Assembly (NCBI GenBank): GCA_002254895.1
Contig: NJDF01000055.1
Location: 1-7,301, forward strand
Length of the DNA: 7,301 nucleotides
Reading direction: 5' to 3'
From: Thermoprotei archaeon ex4572_64
GTDB lineage: Archaea; Thermoproteota; Thermoprotei; Thermoproteales; Thermocladiaceae
Shown here: one piece after another, positions 1 to 6,416 of the stretch
Position numbering within the stretch: the first letter of the stretch is position 1
Layout: each line of letters starts with the position of its first letter
The notes under the pieces: model-generated
The model's database searches: none
What the model was told of the DNA's origin: nothing
The model's input: the letters and a program-made list of their open reading frames with translations, nothing else
Position numbers and translations under genes: made by a program

Positions 1-508
<508 letters not shown>

Positions 509-562
509 GGGGGCGGGGTCGAATTTGATCAATTTGATAAGGATTATCTCGAAAAATTAGAT

Positions 563-688
563 TTAGGAACTTATAGATATTGTAAGTTTTGGTGTTTTAA
601 TCTCTGATACATTTAGTATTGCAAGTCCTACTCCACTAAGATATAAAATGGTTGTAAAAGTTCCATTACTTACTAAACCCTCTAATAC
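563..688 (-). pseudogene. Out-of-frame remnant, possibly the second half of the homing endonuclease
   Basis: Just past and overlapping the stop of the endonuclease fragment, a different minus-strand frame stays open for 41 codons. It reads FTTILYLSGVGLAILNV near residues 11-27 and then KTPKLTISISS at 31-41. The helix-like first part followed by a beta strand resembles a degenerate second LAGLIDADG motif and its strand. It has no start codon of its own in a sensible place and ends at a TAA (563-565). I infer that it is the frameshifted continuation of the 666-887 fragment with some sequence lost between them. It is short enough that chance cannot be ruled out. Confidence 0.3.
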
Positions 689-887
689 TTATCAGATCTA
701 ATAGTTTGGTCTTTAATTCCTTAACAAGGTTAAAGTCTATGCTAGTAAAACCAAAGCCTCTAGCTTTATCTCCATCACCGTACCATAAGCCTACATAAAA
801 TCCTAGTTCCATAGAATTGAAATATCTTGGAATTATTAAGTAGCGTTTTCTATCTAAACTATAGACCTTAATCTTAGTATGGTCCAA
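666..887 (-). pseudogene. LAGLIDADG homing endonuclease, N-terminal part (truncated)
   Basis: The 73-residue frame, opened here from a TTG at 887, contains FYVGLWYGDGDK at residues 30-41. This matches the LAGLIDADG helix end with an acidic metal-binding residue (Asp38), followed by a beta strand (RGFGFTSID) and a helix (NLVKELKTKLLDLI), the usual order after the motif. These enzymes cut intron-less rRNA alleles to spread the intron that carries them. The family is normally about 150-200 residues, so this is less than half. The frame stays open upstream into the GC-rich element to a TAA at about 994, so the start is uncertain. The protein ends shortly after the first helix, and a second piece follows in another frame (563-688). 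It is probably inactive. Confidence 0.6.
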
Positions 888-979
888 GCCCAGCTCGGTG
901 TGAGGACCCGGTAGTCGGGTCTCAATCAGCCCCCAACATTCACGGGGGATAACCCCCCATGAGGTGTTGGGAGCCTCAT
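888..979. other. GC-rich structured element, candidate non-coding RNA or rRNA leader
   Basis: About 90 GC-rich bases stand out sharply from AT-rich flanks, which in an AT-rich hyperthermophile usually marks structured RNA. Three foldings are visible. One is GACCCG/CGGGTC with a 5-nt loop (905-921). Another is a long imperfect hairpin, CCCAACA/TGTTGGG outside (932-938 with 965-971) and GGGGG/CCCCC inside (944-948 with 953-957). The third is a competing hairpin ATGAGG/CCTCAT (959-964 with 974-979), followed on the plus strand by a T-run (984-988). A TATA box at 1020-1027 could drive minus-strand transcription starting near 995-1000. I see no tRNA, 5S, SRP or RNase P signature and no match to the expected 16S 5' domain. 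The strand and function are unknown. Confidence 0.4.
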
Positions 980-1019
980 CTAATTTTTAAAGGCTCGATT
1001 TACCTTATAGAGTTTAGTA

Positions 1020-1027
1020 TTTATAAA
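1020..1027 (-). promoter_or_regulatory. TATA box (palindromic TTTATAAA), probable promoter for the minus-strand rRNA-side transcript
   Basis: TTTATAAA is preceded on the minus strand by AAGG, resembling a BRE. An archaeal start about 26 bp downstream would fall near 995-1000, just before the GC-rich element. Because the box is a palindrome it could also serve the plus-strand gene at 1106, though a closer box exists for that. Confidence 0.45.
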
Positions 1028-1070
1028 CCTTACTCCATATGGAGATTAGGCTAAATATTGTGTCGTTAAG

Positions 1071-1079
1071 AATATTTAT
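1071..1079 (+). promoter_or_regulatory. TATA box of the small gene at 1106
   Basis: AATATTTAT is centred about 31 bp before the ATG at 1106. This predicts a transcript starting only a few bases ahead of the start codon, the usual near-leaderless layout in crenarchaea. Confidence 0.4.
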
Positions 1080-1105
1080 CTTGGAGAAGTTAGAATAGAC
1101 TAGCA

Positions 1106-1468
1106 ATGCTTGCCAAAGCTATATTAAGTGAGATTTTGAGAAGACTTAAAAAGATAGAGCTTGAAAAGCTAATATACTTGACCCTACTTGTCGATAAGAT
1201 CGGCATGTTTAACATCTTTGACTGGTATGTAGATTCAGGCTTAATTGCAAGTACTCAATTTGTCAATACTCTCGAAGAAATGATTAGAGAAGAGAGTGTG
1301 AAGATTGTAAATGGCATAGTAGTATTGGTGAGAAGTGTAAATGTTGAGTGTGGTTGGCTATGCAGTAAGATTAGTGGTACTGTAAATTACGTACTTAACA
1401 CTTACGGTAATTATGACATTAGGATCTTGAGAGAACTAGCGTATACATATCTTACACAACATCTTTGA
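1106..1468 (+). CDS. Small hypothetical protein, unknown function
   Basis: This is a 120-residue protein that I do not recognise with confidence. It is helical in character: an amphipathic N-terminal helix rich in Leu and Lys (residues 1-22), a hydrophobic stretch KLIYLTLLVDKIG (21-33), a Trp-Tyr segment FDWYVDSGLIAS (38-49), a charged helix ending near 63, a short beta-like run IVNGIVVLV (68-76), and a C-terminal helix. There is no signal peptide or clear membrane segment. The order of a helix, an aromatic hairpin and another helix faintly recalls winged-helix or Panacea-type archaeal proteins, but that is a weak impression. The ATG is the first start after an in-frame TAG and has a TATA box about 31 bp upstream. 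Its 3' end overlaps the convergent UPF0147 gene by 17 bp. Confidence 0.7.
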   Translation: MLAKAILSEILRRLKKIELEKLIYLTLLVDKIGMFNIFDWYVDSGLIASTQFVNTLEEMIREESVKIVNGIVVLVRSVNVECGWLCSKISGTVNYVLNTYGNYDIRILRELAYTYLTQHL

Positions 1469-1751
1469 TTTGTTCTAGGATAGAAATTACTTGCCAAAAA
1501 ATAACTCTACTAAAGAGTGGCATATTGGGATCCATAAGTACTTCATCAAGAATACCGATAACTGTTGATGCTTTAAGTCCTGGACTCATACTTTTATCCA
1601 TAAGTACTCTAATAGCTTCACTTGCAGCTCTTCTAATATTTCTAGGAACACCCATATCTTGAACAACACGTGTAAGATAGTACAATGCCTGTTTTAACTT
1701 CTCCTCAACCTCTTCACGCGTTAATGATGAGTCACTAGTCCTAGTACTCAT
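1452..1751 (-). CDS. UPF0147 family protein
   Basis: This 99-residue protein matches the archaeal UPF0147 family, whose members are about 90-100 residues, all helical and of unknown function. The hallmark segments are VPRNIRRAASEAI (residues 35-47), SPGLKASTVIGILDE (about 56-70), and DPNMPLFSRVIFWQVISILE (about 73-92). The first 20 residues are a polar, poorly conserved extension. ATG at 1751 is chosen because AGGAGGG (1760-1766) sits 8 nt upstream. It appears complete. Its tail overlaps the convergent gene at 1106-1468, so both transcripts share antisense 3' ends. The family is widely conserved in archaea, suggesting a housekeeping role, but no biochemical activity can be given from the sequence. 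Confidence 0.93.
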   Translation of the reverse strand: MSTRTSDSSLTREEVEEKLKQALYYLTRVVQDMGVPRNIRRAASEAIRVLMDKSMSPGLKASTVIGILDEVLMDPNMPLFSRVIFWQVISILEQIKDVV

Positions 1752-1759
1752 ACATAAAT

Positions 1760-1766
1760 CCCTCCT
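1760..1766 (-). promoter_or_regulatory. Strong Shine-Dalgarno site of the UPF0147 gene
   Basis: On the minus strand AGGAGGG stands 8 nt before ATG 1751 and complements the 3' end of archaeal 16S rRNA. It fixes this start over the nearby ATG four bases upstream in another frame, and it differs from the neighbouring genes, which look leaderless. Confidence 0.8.
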
Positions 1767-1794
1767 ACACTATAGACCTTAAATGTAAAGTCTG

Positions 1795-1804
1795 TTTTAA
1801 ATTT
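1795..1804 (-). promoter_or_regulatory. TATA-like box of the UPF0147 gene
   Basis: The AT-only stretch AAATTTAAAA (minus strand) would place transcription start near 1773, giving a leader of about 20 nt that includes the Shine-Dalgarno site. It fits but is not unique in this AT-rich gap. Confidence 0.35.
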
Positions 1805-1846
1805 AACGCAGAAACTATCTCACAGTAATGATGATAGAGGAAGAGA

Positions 1847-1854
1847 TTTAATAA
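1847..1854 (+). promoter_or_regulatory. TATA box of polB, supporting a leaderless GTG start
   Basis: TTTAATAA is centred about 25 bp before GTG 1875, preceded by a purine-rich stretch (GAGGAAGAGA). This predicts transcription starting at or within a base or two of the start codon, so no ribosome-binding site is expected and none is seen. Confidence 0.55.
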
Positions 1855-1874
1855 TCAAGTTTAGTAGTTAAGAT

Positions 1875-4031
1875 GTGTTAAAATTTTGGTTACTAGACAT
1901 AACGTACAGCGTTATAGGTAATGTTCCAGAAATTAGAATGTTCGGTATTGATGAGTATGGAAGAAGAGTCCTAGTTCTTGACAGATCATTTAGACCATAC
2001 TTCTACGCCATAATTAAAGATAACATTGATGAAGGTAAAGTTAAGAAGAAACTTGAAGGTAAAGCGTTAAGTATTGAGTCATGTGTAAGAAAGTTATTCG
2101 GTAGAGAGAAAAAAGTTCTCAAAATTGTAACGACAATACCTGCTAAAGTTAAAGAACTTAGAGAATATGTCAGATCGTTAAGTGAAGTTGAGGAGGTTGT
2201 AGAAGCCGACATTAGATTCTACATGAGATACATGATTGACATGGGCATCAAACCAAGTAGTTGGATCATAATTCAGAATTATGAAGAGATCAAGAATCCG
2301 TACAAATACATAGATGGCGTGTATTTAGTGAAGAGTAAACCAGAAGTTGTTGAAGATCATAAAGTACCTAAACTTAAGATGCTTGCTTTCGATATTGAAG
2401 TCTATAACCCTAAAGGCATGCCAAATCCTGAAAGAGATCCAATAATAATAATAACAACCATGAATAGTGATGGCAAGCTAAAAACATTTATAGCTAGTGA
2501 TGAGAGAAATGATAGAGTTATAATTAAGGAGTTTGTAAATTATGTGAAAGAATATAATCCAGATGTAATCTTAGGTTATAATAGTAATAATTTCGATATA
2601 CCATACCTAGTTGAACGATGCGAGAAGTTAGGTATTAAGTTTGATATATCTAGAGTAGAAAGTAAGCCAGAGCAGAGCGTTTATGGTCACTGGTCTATCA
2701 TTGGTAGAGCAAATATTGACTTGTACAACTTCATTGAGGATATTCCTGAATTGAAAGTTAAGTCCCTAGACTATGCTGCTGAATATTTTGGAATCATGAA
2801 GAGAAGCGAGAGAGTGCTAATTCCAGGTCATAGAGTTTATGAGTATTGGAGTGATAAGAAGAAAAGAGAACTACTTATCAAATACGCTATTGATGATGTT
2901 GTAAGTACTTATAAGCTCGGCGAGAAGTTCCTACCATACGCCATACAGTTATCTTCAATTTCAGGTCTAAACATCATGATGAAGTACAACATATCTCCAG
3001 ATACATACGTTGAACCTTGGGAAGAAATTGACGATTACTATGAAGCACCTGAAGTTCATCATAGATTCAGAAAACAACCTAAAGGACTATATCCTGAAAT
3101 TCTTGAAGAACTTGTATGTGCTAGAAGAAGAGTCAGAGAACTTATGAACAAATTCTCTGAAGACTCGTCAGAATGGGTATTTCTAAACGAGAGACAAAGG
3201 GCTTTAAAAATCATGGCAAACGCCATGTACGGTTACTGTGGTTGGCTTGGAGCTAGGTGGTATAGAAGAGAAGTTGCTGAAGCTGTAACTGCATGGGCAA
3301 GAACTTTACTTAAAGATGTGATTAACTATGCAAGAAAGATAGGATTACAAGTAATTTATGGCGATACTGATAGCCTATTCGTGAAGTATAGAGAAGAATT
3401 GATTGGGAAGTTAGTAAACTACGTAGAGAAGGAGTTAGGTTTTGAAATTAAAATCGATAGAATATATAGAAGAGTACTCTTCACCGAAGCCAAAAAGAGG
3501 TATGCAGGATTAACTATCGACGATAAGATAGATGTTGTTGGTTTTGAAACTGTAAGAGGTGACTGGGCAGATATTGCTAAAGATCTTCAAGAAAAAGTTG
3601 TAGAGATAATATTAAGAGAAGGAAATATTGAAAAAGCATTAAAGTTAGTATATGAGACCATTGAGAGATTGAAGAAATTAAAGTTCAACATTGATGAGGT
3701 TATTATTTGGAAAACTCTAGATAAGAGCTTAAGTGAATATAAAGTACTTACACCTCACGTTGCTGCTGCTAAGAAACTTATAGAGCATGGATATAAGGTT
3801 GGTAAGGGAGATGCTGTAGGATTTGTCATTACTAAGCAAGGAGGTTCAAAACTAGCATACAGAGCCAAACCTTATATACTCATTAAAGATCTTAACGAGA
3901 TAGACATTAACTATTACATTGAAAAGCAAGTACTACCTGCAGTTATGAGGATTTTGAAAGTATTAGGCGTTAGGGAGGATGAAGTTCTCAGCGGCAGAAG
4001 ATCTACATCAATTCTAGATTACTTTACTTAA
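1875..4031 (+). CDS. polB: Family B DNA polymerase, missing polymerase motif A (in-frame internal deletion)
   Basis: The archaeal replicative-type polymerase is recognisable across its length. The N-terminal domain carries the FRPYFYAI segment (39-46) of the region that senses template uracil. The 3'-5' exonuclease has Exo I Asp173-Ile-Glu175, Exo II NxxxFD (Asn236-Asp241) and Exo III YxxxD (Tyr337-Asp341). Palm and fingers keep motif B (Lys445, Asn449, Tyr452, Gly453) and motif C YGDTDS (495-500, Asp497 and Asp499), plus KKRY (540-543). Motif A (DFxSMYP) is absent: residue 365 (SSISGL) is followed directly by NIMMKYNISPDT, the sequence that normally follows motif A. About 66 residues are lost, matching 718 residues here against about 785 usual. 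Exonuclease could remain; polymerisation should not. The C-terminus (STSILDYF) is PIP-box-like for PCNA. The start is GTG. The gene is convergent with dnaG, overlapping by 4 bp. Confidence 0.95.
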   Translation: MLKFWLLDITYSVIGNVPEIRMFGIDEYGRRVLVLDRSFRPYFYAIIKDNIDEGKVKKKLEGKALSIESCVRKLFGREKKVLKIVTTIPAKVKELREYVRSLSEVEEVVEADIRFYMRYMIDMGIKPSSWIIIQNYEEIKNPYKYIDGVYLVKSKPEVVEDHKVPKLKMLAFDIEVYNPKGMPNPERDPIIIITTMNSDGKLKTFIASDERNDRVIIKEFVNYVKEYNPDVILGYNSNNFDIPYLVERCEKLGIKFDISRVESKPEQSVYGHWSIIGRANIDLYNFIEDIPELKVKSLDYAAEYFGIMKRSERVLIPGHRVYEYWSDKKKRELLIKYAIDDVVSTYKLGEKFLPYAIQLSSISGLNIMMKYNISPDTYVEPWEEIDDYYEAPEVHHRFRKQPKGLYPEILEELVCARRRVRELMNKFSEDSSEWVFLNERQRALKIMANAMYGYCGWLGARWYRREVAEAVTAWARTLLKDVINYARKIGLQVIYGDTDSLFVKYREELIGKLVNYVEKELGFEIKIDRIYRRVLFTEAKKRYAGLTIDDKIDVVGFETVRGDWADIAKDLQEKVVEIILREGNIEKALKLVYETIERLKKLKFNIDEVIIWKTLDKSLSEYKVLTPHVAAAKKLIEHGYKVGKGDAVGFVITKQGGSKLAYRAKPYILIKDLNEIDINYYIEKQVLPAVMRILKVLGVREDEVLSGRRSTSILDYFT

Positions 4032-5266
4032 CCACTCTTTAAGTAATCCTCAATAGTTGATAACGTCATATCTCCTGGAAGTTTAGTTACACTACCAATT
4101 CTTGAAGCAATAATTAACTTCACTCCTTTACTTGAAGCTACTTCTACTAGTCTTTGAGTTATCACACCATCAAAGATTACTGCATGTGCAGAATCTAGCT
4201 GTTGAAGAGTTTCTACTAAGTTTCTAACAGGAACTTTCTTAACAATATTCCATGAATTATCATAAATAACTGCTTCTAAAGTTCCTGAAAGTTTTTTCAA
4301 CTCCTCAATCACGTTGTCTGGAAGCTTAACTTGTGGTGTAGGTATTTGAACTTCAATTTGTGGTTGTGATGGCTGCGCCTCACTTATCTGTAGAGGCTTA
4401 GCCTCAATAGGCTTAACTTCTTCACGTTTCTCTTTTAGACTAGCCAAATACTCCTCTACGGGTATTTTATTCTTTAATGCTTTTGCAATCTCTTTAGCTG
4501 TTAATTGCTCAACCTCTTTGCCTGGTGGCGCTTTAGCTATGTAGTCGATGTCTGCAACCTTAAGTAATTCTCTAAGAAGCATCTCGCCACCTCTATCACC
4601 ATCAACAAAGGCTATTGTAGTCTTTTTCTTACTAAGCTCAATGATAGTTTTAGGAATACCGCCACTAGCACCTTCAACTGAAATTACATTTCTATAACCG
4701 TACTTCAATAAGTTCAAGACGTCAGCTCTACCTTCAACAATAATTACTGTGTCTGCCTTATCAACATCAGGACCTGCAGGTAGTCCTTCAGATCCATATC
4801 TCGTAAGTTCAGCTTCTCTCGTTGTCTCTACAAGTCTACTTATCAACTCTTTAGCATCTGGTAATACTTCACGTTCAATCTTACTAATCAACTCTCTAGC
4901 TCTTTCAACAATTCTTCTCCTCTTCTCTTCACGTAGATCTTTAATCTCTAGAATACTTACCTTAGCATTGTAAGGACCAACCTTATCTACGGTTTCAATC
5001 ATAGCAGCTATAAGTGCTGTCTCATATCTATCCAGATTTGACGGTATGTGTATCTTACCTACAGTCTTATCTCCCTTATGTTCAACCTCAACTTCAATTC
5101 TGCCAATTCTACCATTCAACTGTAGATCTCTAAGATCTAGATCTTGACCTAACAAACCCTCTGTTTGACTAAATATAGCACCAATGATGTCTGGCTTGTC
5201 TACTAGTCCTTGAACTTCTATGTTAGCTACAATTAGATACTTTGCAACTATGGTTAATGCACCCAT
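4028..5266 (-). CDS. dnaG: Archaeal DnaG (Toprim primase-like protein, exosome-associated)
   Basis: This 412-residue protein has the archaeal DnaG layout. The N-terminal domain includes VDKPDIIGAIFSQTEGLLG (about 22-40) and IPSNLDRYETALIAA (about 74-88). The Toprim domain (about 171-245) has the catalytic Glu in VEGRADV (Glu178) and the metal-binding DGDRGG (Asp222, Asp224). A Pro/Gln-rich linker (about 281-316) leads to a C-terminal alpha/beta domain. In archaea the protein is found with the RNA exosome, and primase activity has been reported for a Sulfolobus homologue. ATG 5266 is chosen over an upstream TTG at 5278 because homologues start near MGALTIVAKY and the TATA box at 5294-5303 predicts transcription starting near 5272, inside the longer version. 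It looks complete. The stop codon shares TTAA with that of polB. Confidence 0.95.
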   Translation of the reverse strand: MGALTIVAKYLIVANIEVQGLVDKPDIIGAIFSQTEGLLGQDLDLRDLQLNGRIGRIEVEVEHKGDKTVGKIHIPSNLDRYETALIAAMIETVDKVGPYNAKVSILEIKDLREEKRRRIVERARELISKIEREVLPDAKELISRLVETTREAELTRYGSEGLPAGPDVDKADTVIIVEGRADVLNLLKYGYRNVISVEGASGGIPKTIIELSKKKTTIAFVDGDRGGEMLLRELLKVADIDYIAKAPPGKEVEQLTAKEIAKALKNKIPVEEYLASLKEKREEVKPIEAKPLQISEAQPSQPQIEVQIPTPQVKLPDNVIEELKKLSGTLEAVIYDNSWNIVKKVPVRNLVETLQQLDSAHAVIFDGVITQRLVEVASSKGVKLIIASRIGSVTKLPGDMTLSTIEDYLKSG

Positions 5267-5293
5267 CGTATCCTTCAAGTACGTTTAGAATCT

Positions 5294-5303
5294 TATTCTT
5301 AAA
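5294..5303 (-). promoter_or_regulatory. TATA-like box of dnaG
   Basis: TTTAAGAATA on the minus strand lies in the 76-bp gap after the glycosyltransferase, about 32 bp before ATG 5266. It suggests that dnaG has its own promoter although it follows the glycosyltransferase in the same direction. Confidence 0.4.
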
Positions 5304-5342
5304 CATTTCTACATAGTTTCTGTGTTTTAAGAAGATATACGG

Positions 5343-6299
5343 CTATGATAGTTTAAAGATCTTAATGGTTTTGAGAGCTTCAACTTTAGTGATGATTCTT
5401 AGCGATGCTAATACTTCCTTTGCAAATCTGTCAGGATTGAAGTACCAAGCTTTTCTACGTGCAAATCTTCTCATTCTTTGAAGTTCTTCCTTTGATGCTG
5501 CTAGAAGTTTTAATAGGTATCTTATAAACTCTTCATCATTAGATGCTATAAAGCCGTCTCTACCGTGAGAAACCAGTTCAGCTATACCTGACTTTTCAGG
5601 CACTATTGGTATTGCTCCTTGACTTGCTGCTTCAACAGGAACAAGACCAAAATGTTCACCTATTCTTAAGTGTATATACACGTTCGCCTCTCTATAGTAC
5701 TTAATGATTTCTTCATTAGTGAGAACTCTGTCAATAAACTCTACGTCTTTAGTTTCTTCAGCAAGCATTTTCAACCTCTCGTAATACTTTATGTGTCTCT
5801 TGTCAGGTATGCCGATAAGTATAAGTCTTGATTGAGGAAATTTAGGCTTAATAATTCTTCTAAACCAATCTATAAGCACATCCTGCCTCTTTTGAGGAAC
5901 GAAACGACCAATACATAGTATGTTTCCCTTTCTCTCCTCCTCACTCGCTTCCTCACTAGTCTCGAAAAAGTCCCACTCTACTGCAGGATACACAACATTA
6001 CTCTCAATACCAAACATGGAATATAAGGCGTGTGCTGTGTAGTTAGAGTTTGTCATGTGTAAGTCAGGAGTTTTATAGAACTGCTCGTAAAGTGATGGAA
6101 ATCTGTATGAACTCACAAAGAAGTAAAAGTTTTCTGAAGTTAACTCCTCCTCAATTGGGTAATGAATGTATATGGCACTCTTAAGTTCAGGTTTAACTAT
6201 CTTTACAAGAACTGCATATATGGGTTCCTGAATCATAGATAACACTACATCAGGTTCATACTTGAAGATAACTTCGTTAAAGGAGTACATGAGATCCAT
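5343..6299 (-). CDS. GT4 glycosyltransferase, ALG11-like (main body; N-terminus broken off)
   Basis: This frame of 318 residues carries the GT-B fold signatures of family GT4: YIHYP (44-48), TNSNYTAHAL (83-92), VVYPAV (102-107), GRFVPQKRQD (131-140, start of the donor-binding domain), and GEHFGLVPVEAASQGAIPI (214-232) with the EX7E pair Glu215 and Glu223 that binds the nucleotide-sugar. YIHYP, the EHFG motif and the following segment are closest to eukaryotic ALG11-type mannosyltransferases, so a role in building a glycan on a membrane lipid or in glycoconjugate synthesis is plausible; the real substrate is unknown. There is no membrane segment. The ATG at 6299 is probably not the true start: a matching GT4 N-terminus begins at GTG 6367 in another frame, and the acceptor-domain part between them is missing. 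Confidence 0.85.
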   Translation of the reverse strand: MDLMYSFNEVIFKYEPDVVLSMIQEPIYAVLVKIVKPELKSAIYIHYPIEEELTSENFYFFVSSYRFPSLYEQFYKTPDLHMTNSNYTAHALYSMFGIESNVVYPAVEWDFFETSEEASEEERKGNILCIGRFVPQKRQDVLIDWFRRIIKPKFPQSRLILIGIPDKRHIKYYERLKMLAEETKDVEFIDRVLTNEEIIKYYREANVYIHLRIGEHFGLVPVEAASQGAIPIVPEKSGIAELVSHGRDGFIASNDEEFIRYLLKLLAASKEELQRMRRFARRKAWYFNPDRFAKEVLASLRIITKVEALKTIKIFKLS

Positions 6300-6300
6300 A

Positions 6301-6367
6301 AGATTCTAGTGAGTCTTTCACTACCGCCAAAAAATCCCAGATGTGGATGTATAATTAGGATTCTCAC
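6301..6367 (-). pseudogene. N-terminal fragment of the same glycosyltransferase, out of frame with its body
   Basis: From GTG 6367 the minus strand reads MRILIIHPHLGFFGGSERLT and then RIL, a textbook GT4 N-terminus (first beta strand, glycine-rich loop, start of the first helix). A TATA box (6390-6398) sits 27 bp upstream, marking GTG 6367 as a leaderless start. After RIL this frame runs through unrelated residues to a TAG, while the real body continues one frame over from about 6299. The first Rossmann domain should hold many tens more residues between these two pieces, so the simplest reading is a deletion that also shifted the frame. The junction lies near 6295-6302. Confidence 0.75.
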
Positions 6368-6389
6368 GATAGTTAAATCGTAAGTACGT

Positions 6390-6398
6390 AATTTATAT
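6390..6398 (-). promoter_or_regulatory. TATA box of the glycosyltransferase
   Basis: ATATAAATT on the minus strand is centred 27 bp before GTG 6367, the exact spacing for a leaderless archaeal start. This is the main reason for preferring GTG 6367 over ATG 6299 as the original start of the gene. Confidence 0.6.
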
Positions 6399-6408
6399 GT
6401 TTTCACGT

Positions 6409-6416
6409 GGAGGTGA
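6409..6416 (+). promoter_or_regulatory. Shine-Dalgarno-like GGAGGTGA without a gene
   Basis: GGAGGTGA is a perfect complement to the archaeal 16S 3' end, but no usable start codon follows within 4-12 nt; the sequence runs into CTGCAGTAA and AT-rich DNA. The next gene starts 64 nt later. It may be chance or a leftover from a lost reading frame. Confidence 0.3.

Larger units (their letters stand above)
509..887 (-). other. Intron-like AT-rich insert next to the 16S break, carrying a decayed homing endonuclease
   Basis: Upstream (minus strand) of the last recognisable 16S base, the sequence passes through a short GC tract (509-520) and then becomes strongly AT-rich. It contains a LAGLIDADG-type coding fragment and a second, out-of-frame fragment. 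This is what an rRNA intron with a homing endonuclease gene looks like. The 5' exon that should lie beyond it is missing, so I cannot define the 5' splice site, and the 3' site is only placed near 508 from where 16S similarity ends. It may therefore be a true intron at about position 360, or a rearranged remnant of one. Confidence 0.5.

Noticed and set aside
881..935. Possible tRNA on the plus strand (AGCCCAGCTCGG looks like a D-arm, followed by a 5-bp stem with a 7-base loop)
   Set aside because: The loop lacks the conserved T at the position before the anticodon, there is no T-arm GGTTCGAATCC-type sequence, and no 7-bp acceptor stem closes it.
942..956. Plus-strand ACGGGGGATAACCCC, nearly the 16S helix sequence ACGGGGATAACCCC from the missing 5' domain
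   Set aside because: It is on the opposite strand from the 16S gene and the flanks do not match 16S on either side; a simple G/C hairpin explains it.
888..985. SRP RNA, RNase P RNA, 5S rRNA or C/D box RNA as identity of the GC-rich element
   Set aside because: I looked for the SRP tetraloop core, the RNase P GAGGAAAGTC block, 5S conserved segments and paired RTGATGA/CTGA boxes and found none in a proper arrangement.
1465..1662. Plus-strand open frame opposite UPF0147
   Set aside because: It is a shadow on the opposite strand of a confidently identified conserved gene, rich in Ser, Leu and Ile as such shadows are.
2003..2212. Minus-strand open frame inside polB
   Set aside because: It lies wholly opposite the well-matched N-terminal domain of the polymerase and has a low-complexity Ser/Leu/Thr composition.
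4000..4060. Transcription terminators between the convergent polB and dnaG genes
   Set aside because: There is no T-run or hairpin at the junction beyond ordinary coding sequence; I cannot support a terminator.
4749..4973. Plus-strand open frame inside dnaG
   Set aside because: It is antisense to conserved dnaG sequence, with the same Ser/Leu-rich shadow composition.
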